Source: JAFALK01 sp042701975
GTDB lineage: Bacteria > Pseudomonadota > Gammaproteobacteria > Burkholderiales > Burkholderiaceae_C
NCBI GenBank assembly: GCA_042701975.1
Contig: CP170561.1
Span: 682,001 to 746,000 of the forward strand
DNA: 64,000 bases
Reading direction: 5' to 3'
Program-made: the position numbers and the translations under genes
In this document: positions 43,740 to 52,694 of the stretch, in pieces
How positions within the stretch are numbered: the stretch's first letter is position 1
Layout of the letters: every line of letters begins with the position of its first letter
Notes under the pieces: model-generated
The model's database searches: none
The model's input: only the letters and a program-made list of their open reading frames with translations
What the model was told of the DNA's origin: nothing

Positions 43740-46700
43740 ACATCTCGGCGCCCTTCATCGCGCGGCCGGTAGCGACCACGCTGATCACGCTGGGCATCGC
43801 CCTGGCTGGCGTGCTGGGCTACGGCCTGCTGCCGATCGCGCCGCTGCCGCAGATGGACTTCCCAACCATCTCAGTCAGCGCCAGCCTGCCCGGCGCCAGC
43901 CCCGAGACGATGGCGGCCACCGTGGCCACGCCGCTGGAGCGCGCACTGGGCACGATCGCCGGCGTGAACGAGATCACCTCGCGTTCCAGCCTGGGTTCGA
44001 CCAACGTCACGCTGCAGTTCGACCTGAACCGCGACATCAACGGTGCCGCCCGCGATGTGCAGGCCGCCATCAATGCCTCGCGCAGTCTGCTGCCCTCGGG
44101 CATGCCCAGCAATCCGACCTACCGCAAGGTCAACCCGGCGGACACGCCGGTCATCCTGCTGTCGCTGACCTCGACCACGTTGACGCAAGGCCAGCTGTAC
44201 GACGCGGCCTCCACCGTGCTGGCGCAGCGGCTCTCGCAGGTTGAGGGCGTGGGCCAGGTGAGCGTGAGCGGTAGCGCCCTGCCCGCGGTGCGCGTGGAGC
44301 TCAATCCGGACAAGCTGGCCGCCGCCGGCATCCCGCTGGACACGGTCCGCACCGCCATCACCAACACCAACGCCAACCGGCCCAAGGGTTCGGTCGAGCA
44401 AGGCGGGCGCAGCTGGCAGGTCGGCGCGAATGACCAGGCTCGCGTGGCCGCCGAGTACACCAAGGTCATCCTGCGCTACGCCAACGGCTCGGCGGTGACG
44501 CTGGGCGACGTGGCCGACGTGAAGGACTCGGTGCAGGACGTGCGCAACTACGCCGCAGCCAACGGCAAGCAGGCGATCCTGATCTTCATCCTGAAGGAAC
44601 CGGGCGCCAACATCATCGAGACGGTGGAGCGGGTGCGCGACCTGTTGCCGCACCTGCGCGCCTCCATCCCCTCGGCCATCGACCTCAACGTCATCGCCGA
44701 CCGCACGCCCACCATCCGCGCCTCGCTGCGCGAGGTGGAGCGCGCCATGGGCATCGCCGTGGGCCTGGTGATCCTGGTCGTGCTGCTGTTCCTGCGCTCG
44801 GGCCGCGCCACGCTGCTGCCGGCCATGGCCGTGCCGGTCTCGCTGTGCGGCACCTTCGGCGTGATGTATCTGTGCGGCTTCAGCCTCGACAACCTCTCGG
44901 CCATGGCGCTGACCGTGGCCACGGGCTTCGTGGTGGACGACGCCATTGTGGTGTTGGAGAACATCACCCGGCACATCGAGCACGGCCTCACGCCGCGCGA
45001 GGCTGCGCTGCGCGGGGCCAAGGAGATCGGCTTCACGGTCGTCTCCATCAGCCTGTCGCTGATCGCGGTGTTCATTCCCATCCTGCTGATGGGCGGTGTG
45101 GTGGGCCGGCTGTTCCGCGAGTTCGCGGTCGTGCTGTCCTCGGCCATCCTCGTGTCGATGATGGTCTCGCTGACCGCCACGCCGATGATGGCGGCCAAGC
45201 TGCTCAAGCCCCGCGAAGCCAACCCCAAACCGCCGGGCCGCTTCGCCCGGCTGCTGAACTGGATCGGGCGCAAGTGCACGCGCGGGTATCGCAAGACGCT
45301 GATGTGGGTGCTGCGTCACCAGCCCCTGGCGCTGCTCTCGCTGATCGGCGTGATCGTGCTGAACGTGCACCTGTACGGCACCATCCCCAAGTCCTTCTTC
45401 CCGCAGCAGGACACCGGCGCGATGTTCGGCGGCGTGCAGGCCGACCAGGGCAGCAGCTTCCCGATGATGAAGGAGCGGGTCCAGAAGTTCATGGGCATCT
45501 TGATGGCCGACCCAGCCGTGGAAGGCGTGACCGGCTTCACCGGCGGCGGCCAGCGCAACAGCGCCAACTTCTTCGTGATGCTCAAGCCGATCAAGGAGCG
45601 CAAGGTCTCGGCCGACGCCGTCGTGACCCGGCTGCGCGACAAGCTCTCGCACGAGGCCGGTGCCAACCTCTTCCTCGTGCCCGTTCAGGACATCCGCATC
45701 GGCGGCCGCCAGGCCAACGCGGCCTACCAGTTCACGCTGCAGGCCGACTCGCTGGAAGACCTGCGCACCTGGGCGCCGCGCATCAACAACGCGATGCAAA
45801 ACCTGAACGAGCTGGCCGACGTCAACAGCGACCAGCAGGACAAGGGCCTGCAGACCTCGCTCATCATCGACCGCGACGCCGCGGCGCGCCTGGGCGTGTC
45901 CATCAGCACGCTGGACACCACGCTCAACGACGCCTTCGGCCAGCGCCAGGTCGGCGTGATCTACAACCCGCTGAACCAGTACCGCGTGGTGATGGAGCTG
46001 GCGCCCGAGTTCTTGCAGGGGCCCGAGACGCTGTCCAAGCTCTACGTCACCGGCCGCAACGGCGCGCAGGTGCCGCTGTCCGCCTTCAGCCGCGTGGAGA
46101 CGACCAACACACCGCTGTCGATCAACCACCAGAGCGGCACGCCGGCCACGACGATCAGCTTCAACCTGCCCGAAGGCGTCTCGCTCTCGCAGGCCACGGC
46201 GGCGATCCAGAACGCGATGAGCGAGCTGGGCGTGCCGGTCTCGGTGCGCGGCCTCTTCGCCGGTACGGCCAATGCGTTCCAGCAGTCGCTGTCCTCGCAG
46301 CCCATGCTGATTCTGGCGGCCATCGTCACCATCTACCTGGTGCTGGGCATGCTGTACGAGAGCCTGATCCACCCGGTGACGATCCTCTCCACGCTGCCCT
46401 CGGCCGGCGTGGGCGCGCTGCTGGCGCTGATGCTCTTCAACACCGATTTCTCGATCATTGCGCTCATCGGCGTGATCCTGCTGATCGGCATCGTGAAGAA
46501 GAACGCGATCATGATGATCGACTTCGCCATCGCGCGTCAGCGCCACAACCCGGACATGTCCGCCGCCAGCGCCATCCTGCGCGCCGCCTCGCTGCGCCTG
46601 CGCCCGATCCTGATGACCACCTGCGCCGCCATCTTCGGCGCCGTGCCGCTGGCCATCGGCAGCGGCGATGGTGCCGAGCTGCGCCAGCCGCTGGGCATCG

Positions 46701-46849
46701 CCATCGTGGGCGGCCTGATCCTCTCGCAACTGCTCACGCTGTACACCACGCCGGTGGTCTTTGTCCTGATGGACCGCCTGAGCCTCAAGAAGAAACGCAG
46801 TCAGCAGCCCCGCCAGCGCTGGTCCTTCCTGCGCCGCAAGACGACATGA
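43736..46849 (+). CDS. mdtC: RND efflux permease, MdtC-like
   Basis: 1037 residues, homologous to the preceding permease but clearly distinct (NISAPFIARPVATTLITLGI, PIAPLPQMDFPTI). The helix 4 pair is in FVVDDAIVVLENI, and GIVKKNAIMMIDFAIARQRH is present near the end. The start overlaps the mdtB stop and the stop overlaps the outer-membrane gene start, each by 4 nt, so the three are translationally coupled. Two non-identical permeases in tandem is the MdtBC arrangement. Confidence 0.94.
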   Translation: MNISAPFIARPVATTLITLGIALAGVLGYGLLPIAPLPQMDFPTISVSASLPGASPETMAATVATPLERALGTIAGVNEITSRSSLGSTNVTLQFDLNRDINGAARDVQAAINASRSLLPSGMPSNPTYRKVNPADTPVILLSLTSTTLTQGQLYDAASTVLAQRLSQVEGVGQVSVSGSALPAVRVELNPDKLAAAGIPLDTVRTAITNTNANRPKGSVEQGGRSWQVGANDQARVAAEYTKVILRYANGSAVTLGDVADVKDSVQDVRNYAAANGKQAILIFILKEPGANIIETVERVRDLLPHLRASIPSAIDLNVIADRTPTIRASLREVERAMGIAVGLVILVVLLFLRSGRATLLPAMAVPVSLCGTFGVMYLCGFSLDNLSAMALTVATGFVVDDAIVVLENITRHIEHGLTPREAALRGAKEIGFTVVSISLSLIAVFIPILLMGGVVGRLFREFAVVLSSAILVSMMVSLTATPMMAAKLLKPREANPKPPGRFARLLNWIGRKCTRGYRKTLMWVLRHQPLALLSLIGVIVLNVHLYGTIPKSFFPQQDTGAMFGGVQADQGSSFPMMKERVQKFMGILMADPAVEGVTGFTGGGQRNSANFFVMLKPIKERKVSADAVVTRLRDKLSHEAGANLFLVPVQDIRIGGRQANAAYQFTLQADSLEDLRTWAPRINNAMQNLNELADVNSDQQDKGLQTSLIIDRDAAARLGVSISTLDTTLNDAFGQRQVGVIYNPLNQYRVVMELAPEFLQGPETLSKLYVTGRNGAQVPLSAFSRVETTNTPLSINHQSGTPATTISFNLPEGVSLSQATAAIQNAMSELGVPVSVRGLFAGTANAFQQSLSSQPMLILAAIVTIYLVLGMLYESLIHPVTILSTLPSAGVGALLALMLFNTDFSIIALIGVILLIGIVKKNAIMMIDFAIARQRHNPDMSAASAILRAASLRLRPILMTTCAAIFGAVPLAIGSGDGAELRQPLGIAIVGGLILSQLLTLYTTPVVFVLMDRLSLKKKRSQQPRQRWSFLRRKTT

Positions 46850-48228
46850 AATCCTTCCTCATCCTCCCCCTGGTGGCCGCCATGCTTGGCGGCTGTGCCC
46901 TCACGCACGTGGAGCCGCCCAAGCCGGTGACGGCCCCGGCCCAGTTCAAGGAAGCCTCCGGTGAGTGGGCCACGGCCCGCACCGAACGCGCCGTGCCCGA
47001 CGACTGGTGGACGCTCTTCAACGATCCCGTGCTCAACGAGCTGCAGGCCAAGCTGCTGATCGGCAACGAGAACCTCAAGAGCGTGGCCACGCAGGTCGCC
47101 ACCGCGCGCGCCACGCTGGCCGCCGCGGGCCAGGCCTTCTTGCCCACGCTGTCCGTCAGCGGCCAGGGCTCGCGCAGCAAGAGCGCGGGCGGCAGCCCCG
47201 GCAACAGCAGCTCGCTGATCGCCAGCTCGACCTGGGAGGTGGACCTCTGGGGCACGCTGTTCGAAGGCTTCTCGGCCGCCCGGTCGCAGCTGCAGGCCAG
47301 CAGCGACGACCTCGCCGCCGCGCGCCTCTCGGCCCAGGCCCTGCTCACGCAAAGCTATTTCACGCTGCGTGCTGCCGAGGTCCAGCAGTCGCTGCTGGAG
47401 CGCAGCGTCGCGGCCTACCAGCGCTCGCTCGAACTGACGCAAGCCCGCCGCGATGCCGGCGTGGCCGCGCCCACCGACGTGCTGCAGGCCGAGACGCAGC
47501 TGCGCAGCGCGCAGGCCGGCCTGGCCGATGCCAAGGCGCAGCGCGCCATCGCCGAGCACGCGCTGGCCGTGCTGCTGGGCCTGCCGCCTTCATCGCTCAA
47601 CCTCACGGCCCAACCGAGCCTGCCGGCCGCGCCTGAAGTGCCGGCGATGCTGCCCTCCACGCTGCTCGAGCGCCGCCCCGACATCGCCGCCAGCGCGGAG
47701 CGCGTCAAGGCGGCCTATGCCCAGATCGGCATCGCCAATGCGGCGTATTTCCCGTCTCTCTCGCTCTCGGGCGATGCAGGCTGGCGCAAGGACGGCTTCA
47801 AGAACCTGATCAGCGCGCCCAACCTGCTCTGGTCCATCGGTGCTTCGCTGACGCAGGACATCCTCGACAGCGGCCGCCGCCAGCTGGCCAGTGCGCAGGC
47901 GCGCAACAACGCGGACGCAGTGACCAGCGCCTATCGCCAGACCGTGCTCACGGCCCTGCAGGAAGTGGAAGACAACCTCGTGCTGGCGCGCCAGCTCCAG
48001 GAAGAGGCCGCGCTGCAGCAGGACGCCGTGCGCGCCGCGCGCCGCAACCTCGAGATCACCGAGGACCAGTACAAGGCCGGCACGGTGAGCTACCTGAACG
48101 TGGTGACGGCGCAGGCCTCGCTGTTCAATGCGGAGAGCACCTTCAACAACGTGCAAAACCGCCAGCTCGCGGCCGTGAACCAGCTGCTGAAGAACATCGC
48201 GGGCCGCTGGGAACCGGCCCAGCGCTGA
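46846..48228 (+). CDS. outer-membrane efflux lipoprotein, NodT/OprM family
   Basis: 460 residues with a lipoprotein signal (MKSFLILPLVAAMLGGC, Cys17). The TolC-fold repeats are visible: an N-terminal DDWWTLFNDPVLNELQAKLL motif typical of NodT proteins, helices such as AQALLTQSYFTLRAAE, the equatorial LLERRPDIAASAERVKAAYAQIG, and the second repeat VTSAYRQTVLTALQEVEDNL. It provides the exit duct for the MdtABC-like pump. Last gene of the operon; a GATCAG/CTGATC inverted repeat (48236-48253) separates it from the convergent lpxO-like gene. Confidence 0.93.
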   Translation: MKSFLILPLVAAMLGGCALTHVEPPKPVTAPAQFKEASGEWATARTERAVPDDWWTLFNDPVLNELQAKLLIGNENLKSVATQVATARATLAAAGQAFLPTLSVSGQGSRSKSAGGSPGNSSSLIASSTWEVDLWGTLFEGFSAARSQLQASSDDLAAARLSAQALLTQSYFTLRAAEVQQSLLERSVAAYQRSLELTQARRDAGVAAPTDVLQAETQLRSAQAGLADAKAQRAIAEHALAVLLGLPPSSLNLTAQPSLPAAPEVPAMLPSTLLERRPDIAASAERVKAAYAQIGIANAAYFPSLSLSGDAGWRKDGFKNLISAPNLLWSIGASLTQDILDSGRRQLASAQARNNADAVTSAYRQTVLTALQEVEDNLVLARQLQEEAALQQDAVRAARRNLEITEDQYKAGTVSYLNVVTAQASLFNAESTFNNVQNRQLAAVNQLLKNIAGRWEPAQR

Positions 48229-48251
48229 AGAGGGGGATCAGCCTCGACTGA

Positions 48252-49151
48252 TCACCAGAACAGCAGCCACAGCAGGCCCACGATCAGGGCCCATTTGCCG
48301 ACGTAGTAGAGGCCTCGGTTCGAAGCCTTGAGCGCCTTCGCCTTGAGGCGCAGCTGGTAGATGTAGTGGAAGGCCTGGTTGATGCCGCCCACGGCCTCGG
48401 TGCCTTCGTTCTGGCTCGAAGCCGCAGCCATCACGTGCTTGCCGAAGAAGCGGTTGAACCAGCGCAGCGGCGCTGTCCACAGTGGCCGCTCCACATCGCA
48501 GAACAGCACGATGCGCTGGTGCTCCGTCGTGTTCTCGGCGTGGTGGATGAAGGTCTCATCGAACATCACCGCCTCGCCGTCCTTCCAGTGGTAGGGCTGG
48601 CCATCGACGACGATGTTGCAGCCCGGGTCGTTCGGCGTGACCAGCCCCAGGTGATAACGCAAGGATCCAGCGTACGGATCGCGGTGCGAGACCAGCCGCG
48701 CGCCCGGCGGCAGCGAGGCGAACATCGCCGCCTTGATCGTCGGGATGCTCTTGAGCAGGGCCACCGTCTGTGGGCATTGCGCCTGGGCAGACGGCATGTC
48801 CTTGCCGTACCAGCTCAGGTAAAAGCGCTTCCAGCCGGTGCGGAAGAAGGAATTGAAGCCCACGTCGTTGTAGCCGGTGGCGGCGCGGATGGCGCCATCG
48901 TCGGCCAGGCGCAGGGCCTCGTCGCGAATGAGCTGCCAGTTGGCCTTGAGCGGCGCGAGTTCGGGGAAGTCGTCCGGATCCAGATAGGCCTTGGCCGGCA
49001 CGCGCGAGAAGAGATACATCAGCGCGTTGACGGGTGCGATCAGGATCGTGAAGTCCAGTGCCCGCGCCAGCGCAAAACGCACCTGGCCGCGGAAGTGGAT
49101 GTAGAGCCCGGAAGCCAGGAAGATCAGCAGGAGCCAATGACGCAGAGCCAT
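48252..49151 (-). CDS. lpxO: LpxO-like lipid A (aspartyl/asparaginyl) beta-hydroxylase
   Basis: 299 residues with hydrophobic segments at both ends (residues ~5-20 plus ~33-50, and the last ~20, WALIVGLLWLLFW), as in LpxO. The iron ligands of the Asp/Asn hydroxylase fold are visible: His-x-Asp in LVSHRDPYAG and the second His in FIHHAENTTEHQRIVL, with RYHLGL between. LpxO adds a 2-hydroxyl to the secondary acyl chain of lipid A at the inner membrane using 2-oxoglutarate and oxygen. An alternative is hydroxylation of ornithine lipid (OlsC/E-type), given olsB at 33.7 kb. Confidence 0.83.
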   Translation of the reverse strand: MALRHWLLLIFLASGLYIHFRGQVRFALARALDFTILIAPVNALMYLFSRVPAKAYLDPDDFPELAPLKANWQLIRDEALRLADDGAIRAATGYNDVGFNSFFRTGWKRFYLSWYGKDMPSAQAQCPQTVALLKSIPTIKAAMFASLPPGARLVSHRDPYAGSLRYHLGLVTPNDPGCNIVVDGQPYHWKDGEAVMFDETFIHHAENTTEHQRIVLFCDVERPLWTAPLRWFNRFFGKHVMAAASSQNEGTEAVGGINQAFHYIYQLRLKAKALKASNRGLYYVGKWALIVGLLWLLFW

Positions 49152-49220
49152 GGGGTTGGGTGTCTCGAATCAGCGGATCCGAGATTTTCCGGGAAAACCC
49201 GATGTTTTGCAGCACCAGGG

Positions 49221-50087
49221 CTAATCGGGCTCGAAGAACATCCGCAGCCGCTGGACGACGCGCCACAGCCCGGTCGCCCGGTGGTCGCCGCGCAGCTCGC
49301 GCAGGCGGTGGCCGTGCGCCTTCGCGCCGCGCGGCAGGGCCGCACGCAGCAACGGCTCGGCCGCATCGAGCAGCGGGCGCAGATCGACGACCGAAGGCAC
49401 GACGACCGGATGCGCGCAGGTCTCGCAGGAGGCTGAATGCGTGGGTTCCACGGCGGCGCCGCAGCTGCGGCAGGGCCAGGCCAGACGCTCGGGCGCCACG
49501 GGCTCCGCATGGCGCGACAGCAGCGCGGTGAAGAAGCGCGGCATGTCGATGACGACGAGCGGGCTTTCGCAGTAGGTGCAGCGCGCGTCCTGGTCGAGCA
49601 GGCCGCGCGCGCAGGCTTCGCGCTCCAGGCCCGCGCCGCAGTTGAAGCAGCAGGGCTCGCGCGATTCGGTCTTGAGCACTTCAAGGTCGCGCCGCGTCAT
49701 CGCCCGCACCAGAGCGCGTCGCGCCAGCATCAGGCTGAAGGAGGCCAGGCCGCCGCGGCAGTTCGGACATTCCAGCTCGCCAAAGCGGCCCCAGCTTGCC
49801 ATGTTGTGCACGGTCTTGAGTCGCGTGCGGCAGCGCGGGCAATCGAGCGCCTGCATCTGCGGCGCCGTCGGATCCAGCTGCGCCTGCTGCATGCGGCGCA
49901 GCAGCTTCACCCAGCCGAGGCCGGAGAGGTTCACCGCCTCCAACTCGTCGAGCCAGATCAGGTTGCAGCGCGGGCACAGGTCGGTCTGCACCGTCTGGCC
50001 GTAATGGCTTTCGAGCGGCAGGGCCTCCATGGCGCCGCGGCATTGCGGGCAGTCGAGAGCGCGGTGGGTGGACGGGCTGGCGGGCAT
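49221..50087 (-). CDS. multi-zinc-ribbon protein, unknown
   Basis: 288 residues with eight CxxC-type knuckles that pair into four zinc ribbons: CPQCRGAM…CPRCNLIW, CPRCRTRL…CPNCRGG, CFNCGAGL…CTYCESPL and CRSCGAAV…CETCAHPV. The first ribbon ends LIWLDELEAVNL, like the small zf-TFIIB-type proteins (…DLCPRCNGIWLDRGEL). The C-terminal 60 residues are Leu/Arg-rich without metal ligands. No enzymatic motif is seen; it may bind nucleic acid or protein. It lies between a TonB-receptor gene (30 bp) and the lpxO-like gene (69 bp) on the same strand. Confidence 0.75.
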   Translation of the reverse strand: MPASPSTHRALDCPQCRGAMEALPLESHYGQTVQTDLCPRCNLIWLDELEAVNLSGLGWVKLLRRMQQAQLDPTAPQMQALDCPRCRTRLKTVHNMASWGRFGELECPNCRGGLASFSLMLARRALVRAMTRRDLEVLKTESREPCCFNCGAGLEREACARGLLDQDARCTYCESPLVVIDMPRFFTALLSRHAEPVAPERLAWPCRSCGAAVEPTHSASCETCAHPVVVPSVVDLRPLLDAAEPLLRAALPRGAKAHGHRLRELRGDHRATGLWRVVQRLRMFFEPD

Positions 50088-50117
50088 ATGCCGCCAGCGT
50101 ACACGGTTAGCTCAGCG

Positions 50118-52250
50118 TCAGAAGCTTTGAGAGAGCGCCAGCCACACGGAACGACGCAGCCCGTACTGCGGCGCGCCCACGCCGATGCCGCTGCCGTCAC
50201 GCAGCAGATAGACGCGGTCGAAGGCGTTGTCCAGGCCCACGCGCACCTCGGTCTTGCCGAAGGTCTTCGCGGCTGAGAGATTGACGGCGGTGTAACCCGG
50301 CAGGTGCGCCGTGTTGGCAAAGCCATCGCGCAGGCCCGAGCCCATCAGCGCGCTGGCACTGATCGTGACCGCCCCCGGCGCCTTCCACGAAAAGCCGGCC
50401 GAACCGCTGAGGGTCTGCTCGTGGTCCAGGTGGGCCCAGTGGTTCTGGATGTACGCCAGTTCGTCTTCGTCGAAGTTGAACTGGCCGGTCTCGATGCCCT
50501 TGCCGCGGGCGTGCGTGAAGCCCAGGTTCAGCCAGGCGGAGAAGTCGCGGTCGTGCCAGTTGGCCGAGAAGTCCAGGCCGTAGATGCGGCCCTTGGCGAA
50601 GTTGAAGGCCGAGTAGATCAGCGCGTTGCCAAACTGGCCTTCGTCCTGCAGGTGGCGGATGTCGCGGTAGTAGCCGTCCAGATTGAGCGTCAGGTGCTCG
50701 CTCACCATCCAGCCCGCACCGAGGTCGAAGTAGTTGCTGCGCTCGGCGCGCACGGCGGTGTTGGCGTCCGACGGCAGCGCGTTGGTCGTGCCGGCGAACT
50801 TCTGGACCGAGGTGGTGTCGATCTTCTCGCTGGGCGGCGGCGTGAAGTAGCGGGCGTAGCCGGCATGCACGCTGAAGTCCTTGCTTGCTTCCCAGGTCAG
50901 GCCCACGCGCGGGCTGAACTGCGACTCCTTGTTCAGCAGGCTGGTGCGGTCATAGCGCAGGCCATAGTTGAGCGTCAGGCTCTTGTCGAGCTTCCACTCG
51001 TCTTGCAAGTAGGCGCCGAACAGCGAGCCGGTGATGCGGCTGTCATCCTGGATCAGCAGCGGCACGTCGCTGGTCTGGTTGCCGTCGGCATCGGCCGGGA
51101 AGACCTGCGCATTGTTGTTCGCCAGCGCGCGTTCGTGCTGCAGGAACAGCCCCGTGCGCAGCGTGTGCTGCGGGTTCAGGCGCCAGCTCATGTCGGCCTG
51201 CACGCTCTGCGCGCGGTTGGAGCGCAGGATGTCCGCGGCAATGCCCTTGTACTGGAGATCGCCGACCGCGTCAGGCATGTAGAGCACGTCGGTCGTGCGC
51301 GTGCCGGCCGAGACCTGGTAGTCCACCGTGTCGCCCACATTGCCCTGGTAGCTCAGCACCGCAAAGCGGTTGCGCTCGCGCTGGCGCGCATCGAGCTGCG
51401 TCGAATCCTTCGGCGGCTGGTTGGCCAGCGAGAAGACGGGCGTCTCGCCAGCCACGTTGGGGATCTCGAAGCGGTTGTTCGAGACGCCCAGCAGCAGGCT
51501 CACGCGCGAGCTGTCGTCGATCACGTAGGACAGATCGGCAAAGCCCTTGCCCTGGTGCGACTGGTCATGCAGCGCATTCTTCGTCGGCGCGGGATTCTCG
51601 ATGCCGAGTCCGCTGCCTTCGTACGAGCCGGTCACGAAATAGGTGAAGGGCCCGCTGGTGCCGCTGGTCTCCACCGAGAGCTGGCGGTCCTGGTGGCTGC
51701 CGACGCGCAGGTCCACGGTCGTGCTCTTCTCGAGCTGCTCGCCCTTGCTCTCGATGTCCACCACGGCGGCCGTGCGATAGCCGTATTGCGCGGGCAGCGC
51801 GCCGGTCAGGATGGAGAGGTTCTGCGCAAAGCGCGTCTGCAGCGACTGGCCGAAACCCGAGAGCGATTCGGGGATCACGACGCCGTTGATCCGGTACTGG
51901 ATGTTGCCGTGGTCGCCGCGCACGTGGATCTGGCCGAAGCCGTCCTGCACCACGCCGGGCGTCTGCAAGATGACCTGGTTCAGCGGCGTGGCATCGCCCT
52001 GCGGCAGCTTCTGCAGCTCGGCGGCGTTGAAGCGGTAGACGCTGCTGCCGGTGTCGGGCGAGAGCCCGTTGCGTGCTTCGTCGAGACGCGCGCGGCTGCC
52101 GCTGACCTCGACCTTGTCGAGCTTCTTCTGCTCGGTCGAAGGGGTGGCCGCCGGTGCGGGATCGGGTGTGGGCTCGTCAGCGTGAACGAGCGGATAGGCG
52201 GCGCACAGCGCCAGGAACAGCGCCGAAGGGCGCAAACGGGTAGACAACAT
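50118..52250 (-). CDS. TonB-dependent outer-membrane receptor
   Basis: 710 residues with a signal peptide (…LCAAYPLVHADE). A possible TonB box region DKVEVSGSR precedes the plug (LNQVILQTPGVVQDGFGQIHVRGDHGNIQYRINGV), and the C-terminus ends in the aromatic RRSVWLALSQSF expected of a beta-barrel. Substrate cannot be inferred from the barrel. The small secreted His/CxxC protein directly upstream suggests a metal, possibly copper, but this is inference. The receptor is shorter than most siderophore receptors and lacks an N-terminal signalling domain. Confidence 0.88.
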   Translation of the reverse strand: MLSTRLRPSALFLALCAAYPLVHADEPTPDPAPAATPSTEQKKLDKVEVSGSRARLDEARNGLSPDTGSSVYRFNAAELQKLPQGDATPLNQVILQTPGVVQDGFGQIHVRGDHGNIQYRINGVVIPESLSGFGQSLQTRFAQNLSILTGALPAQYGYRTAAVVDIESKGEQLEKSTTVDLRVGSHQDRQLSVETSGTSGPFTYFVTGSYEGSGLGIENPAPTKNALHDQSHQGKGFADLSYVIDDSSRVSLLLGVSNNRFEIPNVAGETPVFSLANQPPKDSTQLDARQRERNRFAVLSYQGNVGDTVDYQVSAGTRTTDVLYMPDAVGDLQYKGIAADILRSNRAQSVQADMSWRLNPQHTLRTGLFLQHERALANNNAQVFPADADGNQTSDVPLLIQDDSRITGSLFGAYLQDEWKLDKSLTLNYGLRYDRTSLLNKESQFSPRVGLTWEASKDFSVHAGYARYFTPPPSEKIDTTSVQKFAGTTNALPSDANTAVRAERSNYFDLGAGWMVSEHLTLNLDGYYRDIRHLQDEGQFGNALIYSAFNFAKGRIYGLDFSANWHDRDFSAWLNLGFTHARGKGIETGQFNFDEDELAYIQNHWAHLDHEQTLSGSAGFSWKAPGAVTISASALMGSGLRDGFANTAHLPGYTAVNLSAAKTFGKTEVRVGLDNAFDRVYLLRDGSGIGVGAPQYGLRRSVWLALSQSF

Positions 52251-52334
52251 GGGAGCAAACCTCTGGAGATTCTGAAAAGCGAACGGGCAGGCACACGGCA
52301 GTGCAAATGCGCCGGCACCAGGAACGGACGAGGG

Positions 52335-52655
52335 TCAGAGGCTTGCGGGAGGATCGCGGTTGCCCGGCGCGGCGACCGGGCTGGCGTGGCTGCTGACGGC
52401 CACGCTGGAGGGCGCTTCGTGCTCAGCGGGCGCGGTGGCCAGCACGGGCACATCGGGCGCCGGTGCGGTGGCGTCGATGTGCGCGAAGGAGAAGCACAGG
52501 CTGCAGAGCTTGTCGCCCAGTGCGTCGGGCTTCTGCTGTTGCTGCTCGGTCGTGCCGGCCGGGTTGCGCAGGTGACCGATCTCGTGCCACGCCTGCGCCT
52601 GCTGCGTGAGCAGCATGACGAAGGGCAACAGCAGCGAGACGAATAGCTTGCGCAT
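52335..52655 (-). CDS. small secreted CxxC protein (DUF2946-like)
   Basis: 106 residues with a clear signal peptide (MRKLFVSLLLPFVMLLTQQAQA). The mature protein starts WHEIGHL, then has a CSLCFSFAHID motif (Cys51, Cys54, His59) and a Pro/Ala-rich tail. The spacing of a His-containing start and a CxxC is reminiscent of the DUF2946 proteins found beside copper-responsive TonB receptors; that assignment is tentative. It lies 84 bp upstream of the receptor gene on the same strand, so the two probably form a unit. Confidence 0.68.
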   Translation of the reverse strand: MRKLFVSLLLPFVMLLTQQAQAWHEIGHLRNPAGTTEQQQQKPDALGDKLCSLCFSFAHIDATAPAPDVPVLATAPAEHEAPSSVAVSSHASPVAAPGNRDPPASL

Positions 52656-52694
52656 GACCGTCAGATTAGCAGGCGTTCATGACCGTGCCGGGAG

